Positions 54,049 to 63,247 of a stretch of DNA of 64,000 nt are shown here, in pieces. A program made the position numbers and the translations under genes. Position 1 is the stretch's first letter. Each line of letters begins with the position of its first letter. The notes under the pieces were generated by a model that made no database searches, had not been told where the DNA came from, and worked only from the letters and a program-made list of their open reading frames with translations. Source of the stretch: Pseudomonas sp. CHM02 (GTDB taxonomy: Bacteria > Pseudomonadota > Gammaproteobacteria > Pseudomonadales > Pseudomonadaceae); NCBI RefSeq assembly GCF_000612585.1, contig NZ_JFCA01000027.1, forward strand, positions 39,754 through 103,753, read 5' to 3'.

Positions 54049-56373
54049 ATGACTCGAACCCGATCTCCCCGTTCCCGTAAAAAACCTCCTTCCCGCGGCC
54101 TGCGCCCCTGGCTGGGCTGGGCGCTCAAGCTCGGCCTTGTAGGCCTCGTGGTGCTCGCCGGCTTTGCGGTGTACCTCGACGCCGTGGTGCAGGAGAAGTT
54201 CTCCGGCAAGCGCTGGACCATTCCGGCCAAGGTGTACGCGCGCCCGCTGGAATTGTTCACCGGCCAGAAGCTGAGCAAGGATGACTTCCTGACCGAGCTC
54301 GACGCCTTGGGCTATCGCCGCGAGCCTGTGAGCAATGGTCCGGGCGCGGCCGCCGTCAGTGGTAACACTGTCGACCTGAACACCCGTGGCTTCCAGTTCT
54401 ACGAAGGCCTGGAAAAATCCCAGCCTGTGCGCGTGCGTTTTTCCGGTGATTACGTCGCCGAGTTGTCGTCCCTCAACGGCTCGAAGCTGCCTGTGGTTCG
54501 TCTCGAACCCCTGATGATCGGCGGCATTTACCCGAAAAACCTTGAAGATCGCATCCTGATCAAGCTTGATCAGGTACCCCCTTACCTGCTGGAAACCCTG
54601 GTTGCCGTTGAAGACCGCGATTTCTACCATCACTGGGGCGTCTCGCCGAAGTCGATCGCCCGTGCGGTCTGGGTGAACACCTCCGGCGGCAAGATGACCC
54701 AGGGCGGCAGTACGCTGACGCAACAATTGGTCAAGAACTTCTACCTGACCAACGAGCGCAGCCTGACCCGCAAGCTCACCGAAGCGATGATGGCAATGCT
54801 GCTGGAGTTGCACTACAGCAAGCAGGAAATCCTTGAGGCGTACCTCAACGAGGTCTTCGTCGGCCAGGATGGCCAGCGCGCAGTGCATGGTTTCGGCCTG
54901 GCCAGTCAGTTCTTCTTTGGTCAGCCGCTGTCCGAGCTGAAGCTGCACCAGGTTGCGCTGCTGGTGGGCATGGTCAAGGGGCCTTCCTACTACAACCCGC
55001 GCCGCAATCCAGAGCGTGCGCTGGAACGCCGCAACCTTGTGCTGGATGTGCTTGAACAGCAGGGCGTCGCCACGGCTGAGCAGGTGGCAGCAGCGAAGAA
55101 GATGCCGTTGGGTGTAACCACTCGTGGCAAGCTTGCGGACAGCTCCTTCCCGGGCTTTATCGACCTGGTCAAGCGCCAGTTGCGTGAAGACTACCGCGAT
55201 GAAGACTTGACCGAAGAAGGCCTGCGAATCTTCACCAGTTTCGACCCGATCCTGCAGATGAAAGCCGAAGCGTCGGTCAATGACACCTTCAAGCGCCTGA
55301 CAGGCCGTAAAGGTTCCGATGAAGTGGAAGCGGCCATGGTCGTGACCAACCCGGAAACCGGTGAAGTGCAGGCCATGATCGGCAGCCGCCAGGCCAGTTT
55401 TGCCGGGTTCAACCGTGCGCTGGATGCGGTGCGGCCGATTGGCTCGCTGGTCAAGCCGGCGGTTTACCTGACGGCGCTGGAAAAACCGAGCAAATACACC
55501 CTTACCAGCTGGCTGTCGGATGACCCGCTGTCGGTCAAAGGGGGCGATGGCCAGGTGTGGACGCCGCAGAACTTTGATCGTCGCTCCCACGGTACGGTGT
55601 TCCTGTACCAGGGGATTGCGCACTCCTACAACATCTCCACGTCGCGGCTGGGCCTTGAAGTCGGCGTGCCGAACGTCCTCAAGACGATCGCGCGGCTGGG
55701 TGTCAATCGTGAGTTCCCAGCTTTCCCATCGATCCTGCTGGGCGCTGGCGCGATGACGCCGATGGAGGTCGCGACCATGTACCAGACCCTCGCCAACGGT
55801 GGTTTCAATACCCCGATGCGCGGGATCCGCAGCGTGTTGACCGCCGAGGGCGAGCCGCTCAAACGCTATCCGTTCCAGATCCAGCAGCGTTTCGATGCCG
55901 GCTCCATCTACCTGATCCAGAACGCCATGCAGCGCGTGATGCGTGAAGGTACCGGGCGTTCGGTCTACAGCGTGCTGCCGGCAAACCTGACATTGGCAGG
56001 CAAGACCGGCACCAGTAACGATTCGCGTGACAGCTGGTTCGCGGGTTTCGGCCAGGATGTGCTGGCGGTGGTGTGGCTGGGGCGCGACGATAACGGCAAG
56101 ACACCGTTCACGGGGGCCACGGGTGCGCTGCAGGTCTGGACCAGTTTCATGCGCAAGGCCGACCCGCTGCCATTGAACATGCCGCAACCGGATAACATCG
56201 TGCAGGCCTGGATTGATCCGCACACCGGTCAGGGCTCCGATGCCAACTGTCCGGGCGCGGTGCAGATGCCGTATATTCGCGGCAGCGAACCGCCACCCGG
56301 CGCCGCATGCGGTGGTAGTGCCCCTGCTGATGCGGAGTCGGTGATGGATTGGGTCAAGGGCTGGATGAATTAA
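54049..56373 (+). CDS. mrcB: Penicillin-binding protein 1B (bifunctional PBP)
   Basis: Bifunctional peptidoglycan glycosyltransferase/transpeptidase. It has 774 residues: a basic cytoplasmic tail, a transmembrane span about 24-42, a UB2H-like domain (the LpoB-contact domain in E. coli), the GT51 domain with catalytic Glu188 in VAVEDRDFYHHWGVSPKSIARA and TQGGSTLTQQLVKNFYL, and the transpeptidase with SLVK (Ser466), SYN (526-528) and KTGTS (652-656). The TPR lipoprotein gene starts 16 bases after the stop, suggesting functional linkage. Confidence 0.97.
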   Translation: MTRTRSPRSRKKPPSRGLRPWLGWALKLGLVGLVVLAGFAVYLDAVVQEKFSGKRWTIPAKVYARPLELFTGQKLSKDDFLTELDALGYRREPVSNGPGAAAVSGNTVDLNTRGFQFYEGLEKSQPVRVRFSGDYVAELSSLNGSKLPVVRLEPLMIGGIYPKNLEDRILIKLDQVPPYLLETLVAVEDRDFYHHWGVSPKSIARAVWVNTSGGKMTQGGSTLTQQLVKNFYLTNERSLTRKLTEAMMAMLLELHYSKQEILEAYLNEVFVGQDGQRAVHGFGLASQFFFGQPLSELKLHQVALLVGMVKGPSYYNPRRNPERALERRNLVLDVLEQQGVATAEQVAAAKKMPLGVTTRGKLADSSFPGFIDLVKRQLREDYRDEDLTEEGLRIFTSFDPILQMKAEASVNDTFKRLTGRKGSDEVEAAMVVTNPETGEVQAMIGSRQASFAGFNRALDAVRPIGSLVKPAVYLTALEKPSKYTLTSWLSDDPLSVKGGDGQVWTPQNFDRRSHGTVFLYQGIAHSYNISTSRLGLEVGVPNVLKTIARLGVNREFPAFPSILLGAGAMTPMEVATMYQTLANGGFNTPMRGIRSVLTAEGEPLKRYPFQIQQRFDAGSIYLIQNAMQRVMREGTGRSVYSVLPANLTLAGKTGTSNDSRDSWFAGFGQDVLAVVWLGRDDNGKTPFTGATGALQVWTSFMRKADPLPLNMPQPDNIVQAWIDPHTGQGSDANCPGAVQMPYIRGSEPPPGAACGGSAPADAESVMDWVKGWMN

Positions 56374-56389
56374 GCAAAGAGGGTTTCAA

Positions 56390-57124
56390 GTGAACAAGTG
56401 GTGGATTCCAGCTATTACAGCTCTGGCTTTGCTCAATGGTTGCGCCAGCGTGCAGCGTGGCTCCATTCCCGTGGTGGACTCGAGCACCGCCGTCTCCAAT
56501 AACGACCGGATCTCGGCCAATGGCGGTTTCCGCCAGACCGTGACCAACCGTCCCGCCCAAGCCAAGCCACAAGCCATGCCGCAGGATTCGGGCGTGGTTG
56601 TGATGGTGCCAGGCGGTGGCGCAGCGACATCGGCGCCAATCAGCGCCGAGCCGTGGACTCCAGGGCCGAGCAACTCCGGTCCTATCGATACCACACCGAT
56701 CCAGACGGCCCCGGTCAACCAGGGCACTTACAACATGCCTTCGACGCCGAGTGGCATTCCGTCCTCCTCCAGCGCCGGTGGCCTGTCAGCTGACGAGCAA
56801 TTGGACGGCCCGGTGCTGGCTCTGTTGACCACTGCCCAGCAACAGCAGGCGGGTGGTGATCTGAATGGTGCGTCGTCGAGCCTTGAGCGTGCTCAGCGCG
56901 TTGCTCCGCGTGAGCCGCAAGTGTTGTATCGCCTGGCTCAGGTACGCATGGCCCAGGGTGACGCACCGCAGGCCGAGCAGTTCGCCCGTCGTGGCCTGAC
57001 CCTGGCCAACGGTCGTCCTGACCTGCAAGCCAGCCTGTGGGCCCTGATTGGCGACGCGCGTGCCGCACAAGGCGATGCTGCCGGTGCTGCCCAGGCGCGC
57101 CAGAAAGCCAAGGTCAGCCTCTGA
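56390..57124 (+). CDS. TPR lipoprotein downstream of mrcB
   Basis: A 244-residue protein, start GTG at 56390. A lipobox LLNGC places the lipidated Cys at 18, so it is an outer- or inner-membrane lipoprotein. A Pro/Ser-rich low-complexity stretch (about 25-140) leads to a C-terminal TPR region (LALLTTAQQQQAGGDLNGASSSLERAQRVAPREPQVLYRLAQVRMAQGDAPQAEQFARRGLTLANGRPDLQASLWALIGDARAAQGDA). Its placement next to PBP1B and its TPR domain recall activator lipoproteins such as LpoA and the Pseudomonas LpoP, so a PBP1B-activator role is a reasonable inference. The stop overlaps yqcC by one base. Confidence 0.85.
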   Translation: MNKWWIPAITALALLNGCASVQRGSIPVVDSSTAVSNNDRISANGGFRQTVTNRPAQAKPQAMPQDSGVVVMVPGGGAATSAPISAEPWTPGPSNSGPIDTTPIQTAPVNQGTYNMPSTPSGIPSSSSAGGLSADEQLDGPVLALLTTAQQQQAGGDLNGASSSLERAQRVAPREPQVLYRLAQVRMAQGDAPQAEQFARRGLTLANGRPDLQASLWALIGDARAAQGDAAGAAQARQKAKVSL

Positions 57125-57453
57125 TGGATGCACGCTTTCCCGCCATTGCCGAACAGTTATTGCTGATTGAACGAGCGTTGCGCGTGCAGGGCTGGTGGGA
57201 CGACGTGTCCCCCAGCGTCGAGGCGCTCAGCAGTGTCGAGCCGTTTTCGGTGGATACCCTGGATTTTCATCAGTGGCTCCAATGGATATTCCTGGTGCGC
57301 ATGAAGCAGATCCTCGAACAGGACCTGCCGCTGCCCAATGCGTCGGGCATCCTGGAAATGGCCGAGATGGTCTATGCCGATCGCCCGCTGGAAAGCCTTG
57401 GCTTGCGTAATGCGCTGAAAAAGTTCGACCAATTGATCGTCGACGCTCGTTAA
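57124..57453 (+). CDS. yqcC: YqcC family protein (DUF446)
   Basis: A 109-residue protein from the ATG at 57124 (MDARFPAIAEQLLLIERALRVQGWWDDVSPSVEALSSVEPFSVDTLDFHQWLQWIFLVRMKQILEQ). The WLQWIFLVRM and LEMAEMVY features are those of the YqcC/DUF446 family, often found near pseudouridine synthase truC in other bacteria. The function is unknown. The ATG overlaps the TPR gene stop. A terminator follows 7 bases after its stop. Confidence 0.88.
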   Translation: MDARFPAIAEQLLLIERALRVQGWWDDVSPSVEALSSVEPFSVDTLDFHQWLQWIFLVRMKQILEQDLPLPNASGILEMAEMVYADRPLESLGLRNALKKFDQLIVDAR

Positions 57454-57460
57454 TTGCCTG

Positions 57461-57483
57461 ACTGCCGGTTTTTCCGGCAGTCT
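57461..57483 (+). terminator. Terminator of mrcB-TPR-yqcC
   Basis: ACTGCCGG-TTTTT-CCGGCAGT followed by CTT: an 8-bp perfect stem. Confidence 0.75.
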
Positions 57484-57673
57484 TGCGCACATTTCTACCG
57501 CTTGACGACATTCAGGCGAGTTTTATCCCTCCTCAGAGCCCTTTCTTCTACGTTCTCATGCGCTTAGTTGGAGAAAAGCGCAATTATTGCTTGACTTGAA
57601 GGGCCTGAAACAGAAGAATCCAAAGTCCGCTGTATCGGGACTGCCAGAAGCAGGCCCGCTCAGCAGATCATGA

Positions 57674-57857
57674 GGCGCACATCCGCGCCGACCTGTAACA
57701 CCCGCAACGCGTTACCTCGCGCTGGGTGGGAAAAGCCCGCAACACTTGGGACGATCCCAATACTTGCTCAGTCAGTGCTGACGTAGTCGGCGACCACCGT
57801 CGCTCATGCTCTGTTGAGAAGTAAACCTATTAAGACCCGTCGGTTTTCAACGGACGG
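57674..57857 (+). promoter_or_regulatory. Highly structured leader of ilvI
   Basis: The 431-base gap between yqcC and ilvI holds, after the terminator, a row of seven short stem-loops: GGCGC/GCGCC (57674-57689), GTAAC/GTTAC (57695-57715), GTGGG/CCCGC (57726-57740), TTGGGA/TCCCAA (57746-57760), GTCAG/CTGAC (57771-57782), GCGAC/GTCGC (57790-57803) and CCGTC-G-GTT/AAC-G-GACGG (57837-57857). The last lies 13 bases before the ilvI ribosome site. A 38-codon frame (57670-57786) crosses the first five but lacks a ribosome site. I see no clear promoter; a TTGACT near 57593 is possible. A regulatory RNA leader or small RNA is likely. Confidence 0.5.
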
Positions 57858-57884
57858 TATTCTGGCGTTTTAGAGGTGAACAAC

Positions 57885-59609
57885 GTGGAGCTTTTATCTG
57901 GCGGTGAGATGCTCGTCCGCTTTTTGCGTGACGAAGGCGTCGACTATATCTACGGGTACCCAGGTGGTGCTCTGCTGCATGTCTACGACGCACTGTTCAA
58001 GGAACCGGCTGTTACCCACATCCTGGTTCGCCACGAACAGGCCGCGACCCATATGGCTGACGGTTATGCCCGTGCCACCGGTAAAGCCGGCGTGGTACTG
58101 GTAACGTCCGGCCCAGGCGCAACCAATGCCATTACCGGCATCGCGACTGCGTATATGGACTCCATCCCGATGGTGATCATTTCCGGCCAGGTGGCTAGTA
58201 CCATGGTCGGTACCGATGCATTCCAGGAAACCGACATGATCGGTATCTCCCGGCCGATCGTGAAACACAGCTTCATGATCAAGCATGCGTCGGAAATCCC
58301 GGAAGTCATGAAAAAGGCTTTCTACCTCGCACAGTCCGGTCGCCCGGGTCCTGTGGTGGTCGATATCCCGAAAGACATGACCAACCCGGCCGAAAAATTC
58401 GAATACGTCTTCCCGAAGAAAGCCAAGCTGCGTTCCTACAGCCCGGCCGTCCGTGGGCATTCGGGGCAAATCCGCAAGGCTGCAGAAATGCTCCTGGCGG
58501 CCAAGCGCCCAGTGCTTTACTCCGGCGGTGGCGTGATTCTGGGCGGCGGTTCTGCACCGTTGACCGAGCTGGCCAAGCTGCTCAACCTGCCGGTGACGAA
58601 TACCTTGATGGGCCTCGGCGCCTTCCCGGGTTCGGACCGTCAGTTCGTCGGCATGCTCGGCATGCACGGCAGCTACACCGCCAACCTGGCCATGCACCAC
58701 GCTGACGTGATCCTGGCGGTGGGCGCGCGTTTCGATGACCGAGTGATCAACGGCGCGAGCAAATTCTGCCCGAATGCCAAGATCATCCATATCGACATCG
58801 ACCCGGCGTCCATCTCCAAGACCATCAAGGCCGACGTGCCGATCGTAGGTCCTGTTGAAAGCGTATTGACCGAAATGGTTGCCGCGCTCAAGGACATCGG
58901 CGAGACGCCGAACAAGGAATCCGTTGCCAGTTGGTGGAAGCAGATCGACGAATGGCGCGGGGATCGCGGCCTGTTCCCTTACGACAAGGGCGACGGCAGC
59001 ATCATCAAGCCACAAACCGTGATCGAGACCCTGTGCGAAGTGACCAAGGGCGATGCCTTTGTGACCTCCGACGTGGGCCAGCACCAGATGTTCGCCGCGC
59101 AGTACTACAAGTTCGACAAGCCTAACCGCTGGATCAACTCCGGTGGCCTGGGCACGATGGGCTTTGGTTTCCCAGCGGCCATGGGCGTGAAGCTGAGCTT
59201 CCCGGACACCGACGTCGCGTGCGTCACCGGTGAGGGCAGCATCCAGATGAACATCCAGGAACTGTCGACGTGCCTGCAGTACGGCCTTCCGGTGAAGATC
59301 GTCTGCCTGAACAACGGCGTGCTGGGCATGGTTCGTCAATGGCAGGACATGAGCTACAACAGCCGTCACTCCCATTCCTACATGGAGTCGCTGCCAGATT
59401 TCGTAAAATTGGTTGAAGCCTATGGCCATGTCGGCATTCGCATCACCGATTTGAAAGATCTGAAGCCGAAGATGGAAGAGGCGTTCGCCATGAAGGACCG
59501 CCTGGTGTTCATCGATATTCAGGTGGATACCAGCGAGCACGTCTACCCGATGCAGATCAAAGACGGCTCTATGCGCGACATGTGGCTGAACAAGACGGAG
59601 CGTACTTAA
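57885..59609 (+). CDS. ilvI: Acetolactate synthase large subunit
   Basis: ThDP-dependent first common step of branched-chain amino acid synthesis. I chose GTG at 57885 (MELLSGGEMLVRFLRDEGVDYIYGYPGGALLHVYDALF), 8 bases after TAGAGG; the GTG at 57876 overlaps that ribosome site. This gives 574 residues. Catalytic Glu is at 51 (LVRHEQAATHMADGYARATG), and the ThDP-Mg site is GEGSIQMNIQELSTCLQYGLPVKIVCLNN. It is first in ilvI-ilvH-ilvC, with a structured leader. Confidence 0.97.
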   Translation: MELLSGGEMLVRFLRDEGVDYIYGYPGGALLHVYDALFKEPAVTHILVRHEQAATHMADGYARATGKAGVVLVTSGPGATNAITGIATAYMDSIPMVIISGQVASTMVGTDAFQETDMIGISRPIVKHSFMIKHASEIPEVMKKAFYLAQSGRPGPVVVDIPKDMTNPAEKFEYVFPKKAKLRSYSPAVRGHSGQIRKAAEMLLAAKRPVLYSGGGVILGGGSAPLTELAKLLNLPVTNTLMGLGAFPGSDRQFVGMLGMHGSYTANLAMHHADVILAVGARFDDRVINGASKFCPNAKIIHIDIDPASISKTIKADVPIVGPVESVLTEMVAALKDIGETPNKESVASWWKQIDEWRGDRGLFPYDKGDGSIIKPQTVIETLCEVTKGDAFVTSDVGQHQMFAAQYYKFDKPNRWINSGGLGTMGFGFPAAMGVKLSFPDTDVACVTGEGSIQMNIQELSTCLQYGLPVKIVCLNNGVLGMVRQWQDMSYNSRHSHSYMESLPDFVKLVEAYGHVGIRITDLKDLKPKMEEAFAMKDRLVFIDIQVDTSEHVYPMQIKDGSMRDMWLNKTERT

Positions 59610-59611
59610 TC

Positions 59612-60103
59612 ATGCGGCACATTATCTCCCTGCTTCTGGAGAACGAACCCGGCGCTCTGTCTCGTGTTGTCGGCCTGTTTTCGCAACGCAACTACAACAT
59701 CGAAAGCCTGACCGTGGCCCCGACCGAAGACCCGACACTGTCGCGCCTGACGTTGACGACTGTTGGTCACGATGAGGTGATCGAGCAGATCACCAAGAAC
59801 CTCAACAAGCTGATCGAAGTGGTCAAGCTGGTCGACCTGTCGGAGAGTGCCCACATCGAGCGCGAGCTGATGCTGGTTAAAGTCAAGGCCACGGGTGCCC
59901 AACGTGCCGAGATCAAACGGACTACCGACATTTATCGCGGGCAGATCGTCGATGTGAGCGCCAGCGTTTATACCGTTCAACTGACCGGTACAAGCGACAA
60001 GCTGGACAGCTTCATCCAGTCGATCGGGACGGCCTCGATTCTGGAAACAGTACGCAGTGGTGTCACCGGGATTGCCCGTGGCGACAAAGTACTCAGCATT
60101 TAA
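59612..60103 (+). CDS. ilvH: Acetolactate synthase small (regulatory) subunit
   Basis: ACT-domain regulatory subunit that confers valine feedback inhibition. The ATG at 59612 (MRHIISLLLENEPGALSRVVGLFSQRNYNIESLTVAPTEDPTLSRLTL) gives 163 residues; it lies 2 bases after the ilvI stop. The ACT-domain Gly/Asn signature NEPGALSRVVGLFSQRNYNIESL is at the N-terminus. Confidence 0.97.
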   Translation: MRHIISLLLENEPGALSRVVGLFSQRNYNIESLTVAPTEDPTLSRLTLTTVGHDEVIEQITKNLNKLIEVVKLVDLSESAHIERELMLVKVKATGAQRAEIKRTTDIYRGQIVDVSASVYTVQLTGTSDKLDSFIQSIGTASILETVRSGVTGIARGDKVLSI

Positions 60104-60150
60104 CCCAAATTAGCGAATGGCCTTAAGGCCTGGATATATAGAGGAACCTC

Positions 60151-61167
60151 ATGAAAGTTTATTACGATAAAGATTGTGACCTGTCGATCATCCAGGGCAA
60201 GAAAGTCGCCATCATCGGCTACGGTTCCCAGGGCCACGCCCAAGCGTGCAACCTGAAAGATTCCGGCGTTGACGTGACTGTTGGTCTGCGCAAAGGCTCG
60301 GCCACGGTTGCCAAGGCTGAAGCCCACGGCCTGAAAGTGACTGACGTTGCTTCCGCTGTTGCTGCTGCCGACCTGGTCATGATCCTGACTCCGGACGAGT
60401 TCCAGTCCGCGCTGTACAAGAACGAAATCGAGCCGAACATCAAGAAGGGCGCTACCCTGGCCTTCTCCCACGGCTTCGCGATCCACTACAACCAGGTTGT
60501 GCCTCGCGCTGACCTCGACGTGATCATGATCGCGCCGAAAGCACCGGGTCACACCGTGCGTTCCGAGTTCGTCAAAGGCGGCGGTATCCCTGACCTGATC
60601 GCGATCTACCAGGACGCATCGGGCAACGCCAAGAACGTAGCACTGTCCTACGCTGCTGGCGTCGGTGGCGGTCGTACCGGCATCATCGAAACCACCTTCA
60701 AGGACGAGACTGAAACCGACCTGTTCGGTGAACAAGCCGTACTGTGCGGCGGTACCGTCGAACTGGTAAAAGCCGGCTTCGAAACCTTGGTCGAAGCTGG
60801 CTACGCGCCGGAAATGGCCTACTTCGAATGCCTGCACGAACTGAAGCTGATCGTTGACCTCATGTACGAAGGCGGTATCGCCAACATGAACTACTCGATC
60901 TCCAACAACGCCGAATACGGCGAGTACGTGACTGGCCCGGAAGTGATCAACGCCGAGTCCCGTCAGGCCATGCGCAACGCCCTGAAACGTATTCAGGACG
61001 GCGAATACGCCAAAATGTTCATCAGCGAAGGCGCTACCGGCTACCCTTCGATGACCGCCAAGCGTCGTAACAACGCCGCTCACGGTATCGAAGTCATCGG
61101 CGAGCAACTGCGCTCCATGATGCCGTGGATCGGTGCCAACAAGATCGTCGACAAAGCCAAGAACTAA
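60151..61167 (+). CDS. ilvC: Ketol-acid reductoisomerase
   Basis: NADPH- and Mg-dependent isomeroreduction of acetolactate. It has 338 residues, the short class-I form. The nucleotide motif GYGSQGHAQACNLKDSGVDV is near residue 24, and the metal-binding Asp/Glu set includes FKDETETDLFGEQAVLCGG and ECLHELKLIVDLMYEGG. AGAGGAA precedes the ATG; a GGCCTTAAGGCC palindrome lies just upstream in the 47-base gap after ilvH. Confidence 0.98.
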   Translation: MKVYYDKDCDLSIIQGKKVAIIGYGSQGHAQACNLKDSGVDVTVGLRKGSATVAKAEAHGLKVTDVASAVAAADLVMILTPDEFQSALYKNEIEPNIKKGATLAFSHGFAIHYNQVVPRADLDVIMIAPKAPGHTVRSEFVKGGGIPDLIAIYQDASGNAKNVALSYAAGVGGGRTGIIETTFKDETETDLFGEQAVLCGGTVELVKAGFETLVEAGYAPEMAYFECLHELKLIVDLMYEGGIANMNYSISNNAEYGEYVTGPEVINAESRQAMRNALKRIQDGEYAKMFISEGATGYPSMTAKRRNNAAHGIEVIGEQLRSMMPWIGANKIVDKAKN

Positions 61168-61184
61168 GTCGTACGTATCCAGAG

Positions 61185-61210
61185 AAAACGCGGCTTATGC
61201 CGCGTTTTTT
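61185..61210 (+). terminator. Terminator of ilvC
   Basis: AAAACGCGGC-TTAT-GCCGCGTTTT plus TT, 17 bases after the stop; a strong intrinsic terminator ending the ilvIHC unit. Confidence 0.92.
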
Positions 61211-61312
61211 CGTTTGGGAGGCGGGTTCTGGTATAAAGCTGCATCGTTTGCGGGCGAACACTCGCCGCAAGTATTGGTCGAATTTTTTTCACACCGTTGC
61301 AAGGTAAAGTCC

Positions 61313-62170
61313 ATGAGCGAACGTCCCGAAGAGCCAAACCAGGCTCCTGACGCCGAAAGCCTGCTACCGATCGATGAGCATGTCGAAGAAGGGCATGACG
61401 CTGAAGGCCGCAAGGTCCGGCATCGTGGCATCTATTTGCTGCCCAATCTGTTCACCACGGCGAACCTGTTTGCCGGGTTCTATTCCATCATCAACTCCAT
61501 GAGCGCCCAAAGCGCGCTGGCGGCGGGTGATGCAGTGAGCGCCAGCAAGTATTTCGGTTTTGCTGCCATCGCAATCTTCGTCGCGATGGTGCTCGACGGC
61601 CTGGATGGCCGTGTGGCGCGCATGACCAACACGCAAAGCGCCTTTGGTGCAGAGTACGACTCGCTGTCGGACATGGTCGCGTTTGGCGTCGCCCCTGCGT
61701 TGCTCGCATTTGCGTGGGCGCTGGGTGATATGGGCAAGGTCGGTTGGATGGTCGCCTTCATCTATGTCGCGGGTGCCGCTTTGCGTCTGGCGCGCTTCAA
61801 CACCCAGGTAGGGACTGCCGACAAGCGTTACTTCATTGGTCTGGCCAGCCCCGCTGCGGCGGGCGTGGTGGCGGGTATCGTCTGGGCGTTCAGTGATTAC
61901 GGCATCCAGGGTTCGAAGATGTCGTTCCTGGTGGCCTTGATGGTGGCGGCTGCCGGCATGCTGATGGTCAGCAACATCAAGTACAACAGCTTCAAGGAGC
62001 TGGACCTGAAGGGGCGCGTGCCTTTCGTGGCAATTCTGGCAGTGGTGCTGGTGTTCGCCGTGGTGTTCAGTGATCCGCCGCGCATTCTGTTGCTGGCGTT
62101 CCTTGTCTACGCTGCTTCGGGGCCGGTTCAGTACTTGCTGCATCTGCGCCGCGACAAAACATTGCCTTAA
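61313..62170 (+). CDS. pssA: CDP-diacylglycerol-serine O-phosphatidyltransferase
   Basis: Membrane enzyme making phosphatidylserine, the precursor of phosphatidylethanolamine. The ATG at 61313 (MSERPEEPNQAPDAESLLPIDEHVEEG), 9 bases after AAGG, gives 285 residues; the open frame further upstream overlaps ilvC and its terminator. The CDP-alcohol phosphotransferase motif D98-G99-x2-A102-R103-x8-G112-x3-D116-x3-D120 is perfect. Several membrane spans follow. This is the type-II (CDP-OH-PT) enzyme, unrelated to the PLD-type PssA of E. coli. Confidence 0.96.
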   Translation: MSERPEEPNQAPDAESLLPIDEHVEEGHDAEGRKVRHRGIYLLPNLFTTANLFAGFYSIINSMSAQSALAAGDAVSASKYFGFAAIAIFVAMVLDGLDGRVARMTNTQSAFGAEYDSLSDMVAFGVAPALLAFAWALGDMGKVGWMVAFIYVAGAALRLARFNTQVGTADKRYFIGLASPAAAGVVAGIVWAFSDYGIQGSKMSFLVALMVAAAGMLMVSNIKYNSFKELDLKGRVPFVAILAVVLVFAVVFSDPPRILLLAFLVYAASGPVQYLLHLRRDKTLP

Positions 62171-62233
62171 TGTAATTTCCCCCATACTCCGCAGTCTATT
62201 GGTGCATCAGTTCTCCAATGCTGCGGAGTTGCC

Positions 62234-63247
62234 ATGTTAATCAAATTGCCCAAAGCGTCCGATTGCCACGAGTCGGATGTCACCCCTGAATCCTTCTATC
62301 TCTCTCGCCGCAGCTTGCTCGGTGGTGCGCTTGCCGGCATTGCAGCCAGCAGCTTGCCGCGCTGGGCCAGTGCTGACGAGGTCTCGCGTTATGCCGATGT
62401 CGAGGCGGGCAGGGCGCCGAGCTGGTTTGCCGACAAGCTGCCAGGCACAAAATGGCAAGCTGTCACGGTGAAGGACGAGGCGATCACGCCTTTCAAGGAC
62501 GCCACGCACTACAACAACTTTTATGAGTTCGGTACCGACAAGGGTGATCCGGCAGCGAATGCGGGCTCACTCAAGACCGAACCCTGGAGTGTTGTCATTG
62601 ATGGCGAGGTTGCGAAGCCAGGCCGCTATGCCCTGGAAGACTTCATGAAACCCTATCAGTTGGAAGAGCGGATCTACCGTCTACGCTGCGTCGAGGCGTG
62701 GTCCATGGTGATTCCCTGGATCGGTTTCCCGATCTCGGCTTTGCTCAAACAGGTTGAACCGACCTCTAAAGCCAAGTACATCCGTTTTGAAACCCTCCAG
62801 GACCCAAAGAGCATGCCGGGGCAGCGTTCGAGTTTTGGCTTGATCGACTGGCCTTATGTAGAGGGGCTGCGTCTGGATGAGGCGATGAACCCTCTGGCGA
62901 TCCTGGCAGTAGGGATGTACGGGCGTGAATTGCCTAACCAGAACGGCGCGCCGCTGCGTCTGGTGGTTCCGTGGAAGTATGGCTTCAAGAGTGTGAAATC
63001 CATTGTACGCATCAGTCTCGTGAGTGAGCAGCCAAAAACCACCTGGCAAAGCATTGCTGCCAATGAGTACGGGTTCTATGCGAATGTGAACCCGACGGTC
63101 GATCACCCTCGGTGGACTCAGGCGCGGGAGCGTCGTCTGCCGAGTGGCCTGTTCAGTCCCAATGTGCGTGAGACCCAGATGTTCAACGGTTACTCGGATG
63201 AGGTGGCGTCTCTTTATACCGATCTCGACCTGCGGAAGAACTACTGA
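62234..63247 (+). CDS. msrP: Protein-methionine-sulfoxide reductase, molybdopterin subunit
   Basis: Periplasmic molybdoenzyme (YedY) that repairs oxidised methionine in envelope proteins. It has 337 residues. The twin-arginine signal SRRSLLGGALAG has Arg25-Arg26 and a cleavage site AxA before Asp48. The molybdenum ligand is Cys152 in RLRCVEAWSMVIPW. It overlaps msrQ by one base (TGATG). Confidence 0.96.
   Translation: MLIKLPKASDCHESDVTPESFYLSRRSLLGGALAGIAASSLPRWASADEVSRYADVEAGRAPSWFADKLPGTKWQAVTVKDEAITPFKDATHYNNFYEFGTDKGDPAANAGSLKTEPWSVVIDGEVAKPGRYALEDFMKPYQLEERIYRLRCVEAWSMVIPWIGFPISALLKQVEPTSKAKYIRFETLQDPKSMPGQRSSFGLIDWPYVEGLRLDEAMNPLAILAVGMYGRELPNQNGAPLRLVVPWKYGFKSVKSIVRISLVSEQPKTTWQSIAANEYGFYANVNPTVDHPRWTQARERRLPSGLFSPNVRETQMFNGYSDEVASLYTDLDLRKNY

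Noticed and set aside
53931..57453. mrcB with APH-like and pentapeptide genes as a resistance island
   Set aside because: All are chromosomal core genes with normal composition and no mobile element signatures. The APH-like fold alone does not indicate antibiotic modification.
57670..57786. 38-codon frame upstream of ilvI as a leader peptide
   Set aside because: No ribosome site, only modest Ile/Leu/Val content, and it runs through several hairpins. I treat the region as structured RNA instead.
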